A DNA stretch of 64,000 bases from Paralichthys olivaceus (lineage: Eukaryota > Chordata > Actinopteri > Pleuronectiformes > Paralichthyidae). Where the stretch lies: the NCBI RefSeq assembly GCF_024713975.1, contig NC_091109.1:20429760-20493759 (forward strand), in the 5' to 3' direction. This document shows positions 55,623 through 64,000 of this stretch, one piece after another (the first letter of the stretch is position 1; each line of letters opens with the position of its first letter). Both the position numbers and the translations under genes were made by a program. A model generated the notes under the pieces. The model saw only the letters and a program-made list of their open reading frames with translations. It did not search any database and had not been told where the DNA came from.

Positions 55623-58186
55623 ACCAAACACACACACACACTCACACACACACACACATTACAATCGATTAATCCGATGATGACGGTGACGCTGTAAAAA
55701 CACATCAGTGTTTCAGAGCATCAGTAATTTCAGGAGACAGAGGTACTGATGATAAAAAGGCCGCAGCTCCTGATTGGACCTCCTCCTCCTCCTCCTCGTG
55801 CTCCTGGAGGTTTCGGGTCGGTGCTGACACAGTCCCTATATAGACTCGTCTTCCTGTGCTGCTGCAAACACCCATTCATCAAGCCAAACTCCCTGACCAC
55901 GATGCTATTGTTCAACATTTCTGACTCACGATCATTTGTGTCCTGTTTTAATTTTAATTCTCATTGTTTGAAATCTCGACCGGAACTTCTCGCTTTGTCT
56001 GCGCTTCTCGTTTGCACTCTTAACGCACAGCGCCGTGGCAACAGATTGCCGGGTCGGGCTCCACCAGCTTTTAAATCCATCAATTAAAGTTGGATGATTT
56101 ATTTATGCTATGGTAACGCACATTATTTATTGATACACTTAAATGTTTTGGACACAACGCTTCATCATGTGACGTCTGGTCATAGTCCTGTGAAATTCAA
56201 TTTAAAACTTAAAAAAGATTAACTTCATTAATAAACTGCACTTAGAGAATTTCAGGTCAGACTATTCATTTATAACACAGGTTATAAATCAGCGTGCGAA
56301 CATTAGTGTTTTTGTCTGTTGAGTCAAATCCAGGGCACATGGCTCGGACAAACCAGACAGAACATGCCTCCTGTCCTCCTCCTCATCCTCCTCCTCTTCA
56401 TCATCATCATCATCCTCCCGTGTCTGTTTATACAAACATCCCTGCAGGCTGTCATCAGCGCGAGATAAGCAGCAGAAACACACACGCTAGAACACATTAG
56501 CCATCTTTTTAGAGCTGATTGCGGGGGGAAGGAAAATCAGCCTTATGTGAACGCAGACACGTGAAGAGGAGAAAGAGGCCGACTCCTGCGTGAAACATGT
56601 TCTGAACCTCCCACGTAACTTCTCTAATCGCTTAAGTCTCCAAAATACAAATAAAGCAACAATTTTGAATCTGCTGACAGAGGTGTCTGCTCATCTCTGC
56701 TAAACACACCTCTGTGGTTAAGCTGGGGGCCGTTCAGTATTTATATGTTTGTGGGAAACACCCTTCAAAATTACAATGTGTCGCCTCCATCGCCGACACA
56801 CTCGGGAAAAACATAATCACTGCACGACTCCCTGGAAAAGACTGAAGCAACACTGCGGCCGGGAGCTGAAGCTACAACTTGTTGCTCCGTCTGAAGGAAG
56901 ACAAAGAGGCGAAGAAGGGTTTTAGTGAGCAGCAGGAACCTGCGAGTTAGAGAACAAACGCCAGAGACGTGCAACCCCCGTTATTCAACAACTTTATCTG
57001 CTCGAAGCTGCATAAAATGGATTCTAAGTATTTTATTCCTTACTTACTGGAAAAGTTGCTCAACTTTTCTTCCAGGAAAAAAATGTTCACTCACTGGATT
57101 CCAGTTATGCAAAAACAAAACTACATGAAAATTTGCTTTGACATTCATCACTTGATTTTAATTCTTGCTCTCGCCCACAACATGTTTGGTTGCATTCCAG
57201 CCTGGACTGACCCCAAACAGATCGATGGATGGAATCGTAACCTCTCACTCCCTCTAACGAGAGCAGTTATATTATTATAACACCAAATTATCTTTATATG
57301 ATGCATGATCGTCATTGAGTCCAAACAGAAATCACCCGAGGGGTTCACAGAAAAGTCAACACAAAAATAGAAAAGTAAGAAACTGGGAATGATTTCTCAG
57401 ACTTTAAAAAAAAAAAAAGAAGAGAGCTCTTAAATAAAACCAGTTTTTATTCCACAGCTTTCACAATCAACTTTTACAAACAGTGAGAGGCCGAGAGTAA
57501 AAATTCAACTTTGGGAGGATAAAGTTCAGTCGCTTTCGGCGACAATGTCGAGGAAGAGAAAGACACTGAACTCAGCTCATGTTTCATTTCAAATACATTT
57601 GTTGGATCTTCTGGAAGTCAGCTTTCGTGAAATCATGACCTGATGTTCACACTCATGAAGAGGCCGTTCTTTCTTCTGATATGTGGCAGTAAATCAAAGT
57701 ATTGCCATGCATTAGCCAATAAAATGAAGGCTTTTGAAACTAAGGTTCAACTTAGTTTAGACCAAAACAAACACTGTCGTTCAGCAGGGAAATGTGGCGT
57801 TCAAGAGTCAAACCCTTAAAAGGATGGTTTTCTCTCAATTTTCAAAACAGTAAAGATATTTAAATTTGTAAAGACTGTGCAGTCTCTGTAAACAGTCACA
57901 CAGGACGGTGCTTTGCAGCAAGCGCTTTGTTTATTTGTATATGTGCTTTTGTGTTTATGGCGGAAACGATGTGGAGGAAGTGAGTCGTTTATGGTTTTTC
58001 CTGGCAGAGCGATGTTCTGCTCAACAGTCTCCAGAAGTTTGACAGTATTGTTCGGCAACGCAGTCTGTTCCCTGTAAGTTCACAGTTTAATGGTCTGCAC
58101 ATCTCGAGCACGTCCTCAGAGGACATCTCTGTCCACGCAGGGATGCACACATTCCATTTTTTTTTTTAGACAGCTAACCGTTGCGC
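55020..58186. other. Intergenic region between phex and mbtps2
   Basis: About 3.2 kb. Contents seen are a (TG)n tract at 55422-55462, a (TC)n tract at about 55588-55618, and AT-rich unique sequence. No exon of spermine synthase, the gene found here in human, was recognised on either strand. A 103-residue open frame at 56969-57280 (plus) has no recognisable domain. A candidate polyadenylation signal for mbtps2 is at 57446-57451 (AATAAA on the minus strand). Confidence 0.55.
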
Positions 58187-61100
58187 CTACCGCGCCGTGA
58201 CCATCCACAGGCCCAGCGCCACGTTGGCCGCCAGTAGGGCGCTGCCTGCCAGCAGCAGGAAGAAGCCGATCAGCTCGCGCTTTTGACGATCTGTTACCAC
58301 GGTAACCAGCGTGGCCTCCAGCAGAGCGTTCAGCATCCACTGACCATCGAGAGCAAAGCACGGCACGGAGTTGACTACGGCTAACGCACCGGAGAGGGAC
58401 ACCACGTATCTGAGACACGACAGGGTTAAGAACCATGAACTATAATTTAACTACACACAGTCGAGGAGTTCGGCTCCTGCGTTGGTTTCTATGCCAACCA
58501 ATAAAACACAAAAATATATAAATATACATTTGAGTTTTTGTTGAATGCATCACATGGCATCCTGTAGTTTAGAACAAGAATTCAATTAACCAATTAAACC
58601 AACGTAACCTGGAGCCAGATAAGATATAAGATGCAGCTAAACATTAGTTTATATGTGAAGTGAAATGAGTCTTCACTACACTTTAGGAATTTAACTATAA
58701 AGTAAAGATCAAGGTGAATCTTCTTTCTGATGCCTGGAGGTCAACTGAGCGAACGTTCTTATCGTGAAACTATTTTAATCTGGGCAACCCGAAGAGTTCT
58801 ACACAAATTAATTATTATCATCATTATTATCTTGTCGCTTTTAAAGAAATAAAGAGATTCATACGGAGTTTACAGAACTTTTACAGCCAAGGACGTACTG
58901 TATACCCATCACCTGATTTCCCCTGGAGCGTCTTTGGAACATGGAAGGATACTTGCAGAACGTTTCCAAGAAGACGGGCAGATCCAGATGAAGGAAACCA
59001 AAGCGGGGGATGAAGTTGGTCAGACTCACTGAGGAAAGATACAAATGTTCACTCACTACATTTCACTGAAAACTGAAAATCAGCTCAACACCTCAACTGT
59101 AAACAGCAATTACATGAAAATTACAGACACAAGGTCCCACATTTGTAAAAAAAGGGGAAAAACAGTGAAATAAAGATGAGAAATAAAATCTATCACTACG
59201 CGCACACTCGTACTACACATACCTGCGTACTGGAGGTGCGGCGGATAGCCCACAAACAGCATGTGCGTGTTCGGAGGGTGTGTCACACGGATGAAGCGGG
59301 TCTGGTTCTCCAGAGACGGGGTGACGCAGACGCTGGCGCTGGGAGCGTGTGCGGCGCAGTCTTCGTCGTTGCGACAGACTCGCGTCCCTGTCACCATCTT
59401 ACGCACCGGCATGCAGGCGAACTTCACAGGATTACAAAAGAAACGCAAATACTGAATGATGTGTGATGTCGTGCAGCCAGGACGCAGGAACTGAGACCAT
59501 GAGCAAAGGAAACCAAACGAGTGTTGGACCTTTTTGTTGTTTTATGATTTTATATTTTAATCTTTTCACATCATATTGCTAAAGTGCAGCTTGAATGATA
59601 TATTGTGCAACAAACGTCATGCAGTTGTACTCAAAGCAGCCAAAATGGGAATAAGGAAGTTAGTGATTTTGGTTTGGCAACATTTAGAATTGGTTTGGAA
59701 ACTTTTGCACATTATAAACGAGTCATAAAATCCCCCCCGTCTGTGTCTGTGTGTGAGTGTGTGTCACCTCCTTCTCTCGGCTGCCTCGACCCTGTGGCTT
59801 CATGTAGGAGAAGCAGAGATCTGTGAGGCTGTTGTTGCTGCAGCAGTCCATCGTTCCATCCAGACGCTTGAAAGCTTCAAAGAGAGGAAACAAGGAAAAG
59901 AATGAATGAATGAACTGAAAATCAACTTTCTCTGAACATCAGTGATGTTTTTTTCACTCCGTTGTTAAATTTAATCGCAGTAGAAGATTTGATAAGAACA
60001 GAGAGTCACACACGTAACCACACAACCTCATATGTCAGCACGACCTCCAGCTGTGCACTGACTTGATTGTTTGTCACTGTACTGAATCAATACAATCAAA
60101 TTACAGTGACGCGCGGCACGTTACAGCAGGAGGAAAAACTAAATCCTGAATCCGCCAGATTCATTAAAAACATTGAATGGGATAACAGACAGACTGTAGG
60201 TATTACCTACATGTATTATTATTACACACAGGTAAATACTAAACATACCAACAAATGGAAAAATGGAAAATACATAAAAACAAGGTATTATTCAGTGGTG
60301 ACCTGAGCTAATGAATAATAATTCATCAGCAGCAGCAGCAGATAAAAACTAGAAGCATTGTTAAGTGATTGCATGATTACATAATGACCTCAGTCAGAGG
60401 GAGGGAGGGAGGGAGGGAGGGAGGGAGGGAGGGAGGGAGGGAGGGAGGGGCGTGTGTGTGTATTTAAATACACCCATTTTTTCTTTTATTAAATATATAA
60501 AGACACATTTCTATTTATAATCTCTATTTAAGAAAATCCTCACAACTTCCTCACGTTTAAGAAGCTGGAAGCAGAAAAAGTTTGATATTTGTGGAAAAAC
60601 ACCTGAAACAATGAATTATCCATCAGCTGCTGATTAATGTTCTGACAAATGACCAATAAACGAATCGCTGCTGCTCTTTCATGAAGTTATCGTAATTTGA
60701 TAATGAACGTTTCTGTCATTTATTCCTAAATGATGTCGTCTGGAGTCTGACACTGAAATAATTAGACTCTTGACTGAGGTTTTAATTAATGAGCTTTGTT
60801 TTTATAAACTATTTTTCAATTTAGAATTACGAATCATAGACAACTGGATTCAAACAATGAATACATCAAGAATTATTTTGGAAGCTACAAAGTCTAATTC
60901 CATCACTCTTTCTTTAAAATATGTCGTTCTTTTATTTTGACGGGGCCCTCGCTGTACACGCACCTCTTCCATGAGCCCAGCTGGGCTGCAGGCTGGCGAC
61001 AGGGACACAGTATCCGGTCTGTGGAGTGTGAGAGAGGCGAGACAGGCAGCTGCTCCAGGCCTCCACCCCCCTGACGGGACAGTCCTCCAGCCCCTTCACG

Positions 61101-62134
61101 ATGTCTCCGACCGACAGACCCCGAGGACCGTCTGCCGCTGAGCCCTGGTTCGAAATAAGGACGTCCATCTTTATTCACGGTCATTATGCCGAGAAATAGA
61201 GGACAGAAAATCTTGATCGCTGCTGAAAGAGTCCACGTGTAAATTTGTCGCACTGACCTGCACGACGTCGATAACCAGCGCTCCGCCTCCGGTGGAGTAC
61301 ATGGGAAATAGAAAGATAGGCAACAGGAAGAGAAAGGCCAACGCTGCCACGCACAGAACAAAGTTGTGCCAGACTCCTGTCGAGAAAAAACACAAAAAAA
61401 CAGCTTTGATTTAATACATTTATAGTTATTATGACATTTTAAAGTCAACATTTTTATTACACTTGTCCTCGTTATTAATAAGTCAAATCAATAATTCCTG
61501 GATAAAACATCGATGCAGCTCGATTCACAACTCTACATTCTTTTAGAAAATGTCGTAAAGTTCATGAACGTGGTTAAATTACCACAACAAACAGGAAAAC
61601 CCAGTTAAACTGAAGCTACTGTGAAGTCACAACGAGGATCTGCCTGTTTACAGCTGTTCTCCACATGTTCGCACTGCGAGATGTTGTTGACACTAACCGC
61701 CGTGCGCTAAAATTAACCGTCTATACGTCTCTGCCATCCTGAGACACAGACAGTCGTCCCCGAAACCACACGAGGAAGCGTCTCATCGCCTCATCAGGTC
61801 AAATCACAGTTTTTAAGGGATGAAACACAGAGTTTGGTACAAATTCAGTAAACAAGCAGGATGACGGCTGCATCGTGCAACGGAAACTAAATGAATGGCT
61901 GAAGACAGGAGGATATTTAGAGAGTTTCAGGTCGGACACTGAAATCCCACAATGATTTAAGGGATTTAATCGTTTTATTTTAAGGCCTACAAGAAAAAAT
62001 ACTTCTGATATTGTCTTTGCAGTAAACAAACGATTGGCGTTGCATCACAAATCTTTCCAGGGATAAATAATAAACATGTTATGTGAGAGCAACCCCCCCC
62101 CCCCTCGCCTGCAAACAGAGCGATCACCACTGTG

Positions 62135-62187
<53 letters not shown>

Positions 62188-63923
62188 ACACAGCGTGATG
62201 TTATGTCACCACCTCTGCAGTTTGTCATATGACTGAACGTCTCGGCTTCGTGTCACCACCCAACTTATTTTTCTTCTCACATTAAACAAAAGACTGAAGC
62301 AAACTTTGTCCACTCGACGACACAGAGGGGGTTTTGAAGTAGCTCCTCGCTGCCCTCTAAAGGTTTAGGACAGCAAAAAAAATATAACTTGAAACTCTCT
62401 TTAAACTTTAAAGTCCTGCATTTAAAACTCACTTTAAAAATAAGCAGAGAGCTCAAACTGTTTTATTCAGTGACAGGTAATTTCATCTATAACTTTGCAT
62501 CATGTTTTATAAGTTTAAAGTTTAATCCTTAATTTGCAACGTACACATACAGATTTAGGATTAAAGCTCAGGAGTAAAAAGAAAAACAATATTTGTATCG
62601 CTCCCTTTACAAATACAAACACTGATTAATTCATTAAATCAATTTGCAGTATAAGATTGTTTATTTAAAAACATGTGACAAATCTCTCAAATATAATAAA
62701 TCGTAATATTAGTCTAATATAATAGTAATGTAGGTCTCATTTTTAAAAATAATAATTCTCTCGTTTCAAACCTCGGTCTAACCCTACCTGCGATATTACC
62801 GCTTCAGTAATAATGATCCTAAAACACAATACATGTGTGTGACCGAAAAACAAGGCAGAAGAAAATATTACACTAATGCAAATTAAATTGAAGAGCTCTT
62901 TATGACCCATTCCTTCCTGAAGGAACTGAGCTTTTAAAGACTTTCAGACCTGCAGGTTCTTGTTTTTGCCATATTTCATATATTATAAGTATTTTTTTTC
63001 CTGCTGTTTTAAACCTCCCTTGAAATTTAAAAACCTCTTATATTTGTCAACCACACGGCATTGAAAATAATCAGCCATTAACCGGCTCCCGCTGATCACC
63101 TGCAGTGGCATCAGCTGCTCCCATGCGTGAGTTAAGTGCCAGCTCCACCAGTCAGTTCATTAAAATATAATTTTCTTGATTGCAGCGTGACATAATTTGA
63201 TGTGAAGCTCGTGTCTGGCGTTCAGGAATAAAAGACCTCAGGGTGACCTTCACTGGAACGACTGAAACGAGCATTTAAAGTAACCCCTGAATAATTGTGA
63301 TTACTCACATAATTTGGAAAAAATAATCAGGATTATCGACTCTGCCCTGAGGTAGTGATCAGCTGATCTCTGAATGTATGTATAAAAATCTTACCGGCGC
63401 AGAAGATGCGAAGCTGCTGCGTGGGCGATATGAGGTTGAGGTGAGTGGTGAAGAGGTCCACGAAGGCACCGGGATACAGCACGAACACAAACATGCCGAA
63501 GCCGTTCACTCGCACTTGTTCCCTGAGGGGGAAGTGAGACGGACACGACATTGAACAAACAACTCATCACAGGTTTAAAGATGAAGGTCCGGGTCAAAGG
63601 ATTACAGATAAACACAGATATCACTGATATGAGGGACAGAAAAATATCTTTATTTAAACAGGAATGAATCTGAGGTGTGCCTGTAACCAGTATACGCAGT
63701 ATTTCTACGGTACCCACTGCAGCGCACACAAAACTAATATCAACAGCCACTGAAGGATGGACAATCCTGCTGGTTGCCACGGTAACTGTTCATAGATCTT
63801 GGGACACGGAGTCCGTTACCTCAGTGCTGCCACAGCGTGGCCCAGCTCATGTATGACTCCACTGAGCAGCAGGGCGATGAAGAAGTAGGCGAGCTGATTC
63901 GTGGGCAGATTGACACCAGGGAC
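58187..63923 (-). CDS. mbtps2: Membrane-bound transcription factor site-2 protease (S2P), 5' end outside the window
   Basis: Intramembrane zinc metalloprotease (M50 family) of the Golgi that makes the second cut releasing SREBP and ATF6 family transcription factors. Eight exons are inside the window: 63820-63923, 63395-63522, 61258-61376, 60964-61144, 59768-59874, 59223-59421, 58953-59028 and 58187-58409, all in consistent phase. The first one encodes [15 protein letters not shown] and the zinc motif HELGH (human HEIGH). Then come NGFG...[13 protein letters not shown], the PDZ-like segment ([17 protein letters not shown]), the Cys-rich lumenal part ([20 protein letters not shown]) and, in the last exon, the [12 protein letters not shown] helix with the LDG zinc-ligand motif, ending LGLWMVTAR before TAG. 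All catalytic residues visible here are intact. Exons upstream of 63923 continue beyond the right edge. Confidence 0.97.
60399..60448. repeat. (GGGA)n microsatellite in an mbtps2 intron
   Basis: A pure tetranucleotide array of about twelve GGGA units on the plus strand, between the exons at 59768-59874 and 60964-61144. It is purine-only and could adopt triplex or quadruplex structure. Confidence 0.88.
61377..63394. other. mbtps2 intron of about 2 kb
   Basis: AT-rich, no supported exon. Contains a poly(C)-rich stretch near 62093-62104 and a (GA)n tract at about 62128-62184. Confidence 0.6.
62128..62184. repeat. (GA)n microsatellite
   Basis: Nearly pure GA tract in an mbtps2 intron, interrupted once by AA. 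Confidence 0.85.
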
Positions 63924-63943
63924 CTAAAAAGACACGAACGACA

Positions 63944-63998
63944 CCAGGAGGAGGAGGAGGAGGAGGAGGAGGAGGAGGAGGAGGAGGAGGAGGGGGAG
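63944..63998. repeat. (GGA)n trinucleotide tract at the window edge
   Basis: An array of GGA units begins about 20 bp above the acceptor of the mbtps2 exon ending at 63923 and continues to the end of the window. In transcript sense it is a TCC-rich polypyrimidine tract preceding the splice acceptor, so it may serve as an unusually long polypyrimidine tract. Confidence 0.8.
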
Positions 63999-64000
63999 GA

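Noticed and set aside
56969..57280. A 103-residue plus-strand open frame between phex and mbtps2
   Set aside because: Resembles no family I know, including spermine synthase or transposases. Probably chance.

Overview
The window is vertebrate nuclear DNA, most likely from a teleost fish. Four multi-exon genes can be rebuilt exon by exon, with GT-AG introns that are mostly short. The non-coding DNA is full of (CA)n/(TG)n microsatellites and of short dispersed elements I recognise as typical of fish genomes. There are no operons, CRISPR arrays, rRNA or tRNA genes that I can see.

All four genes lie on the minus strand, so in transcription order the window reads from high to low coordinates: mbtps2 (58187-63923, 5' part beyond the right edge), phex (44038-55019, complete, 22 coding exons), ptchd1 (25588-34537, complete, 4 coding exons) and an adgrg2-type adhesion GPCR (2299-20194, about 34 coding exons). 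Their human orthologues all lie in Xp22, so this is a conserved linkage group. SMS, which separates MBTPS2 from PHEX in human, is not visible here.

The most unusual object is the adhesion GPCR. A signal peptide and pentraxin-type domain are followed by two exon-for-exon copies of a cysteine-rich module. Then comes one uninterrupted 7.4-kb exon (6356-13802) of almost pure Asn/Thr tandem repeats dense in N-X-T glycosylation sequons, followed by a normal GAIN domain, GPS cleavage site, seven-helix domain and C-tail. The repeat exon has two zones: a 31-residue (93-bp) unit, and a higher-order array with about 822/507/821-bp spacing. One exon junction in the second cysteine-rich copy (near 14923-14962) does not keep frame in my model.

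The other genes are orthodox with local oddities. Ptchd1 carries a histidine-rich insertion in a loop that is short and His-poor in the human protein. Phex has one junction best explained by a GC-AG intron. Several 5' splice sites are followed at once by long CA tracts. Between and inside the genes are MITE-like elements with terminal inverted repeats, dispersed repeat fragments, long homopolymers and several palindromic RFX X-box-like motifs.
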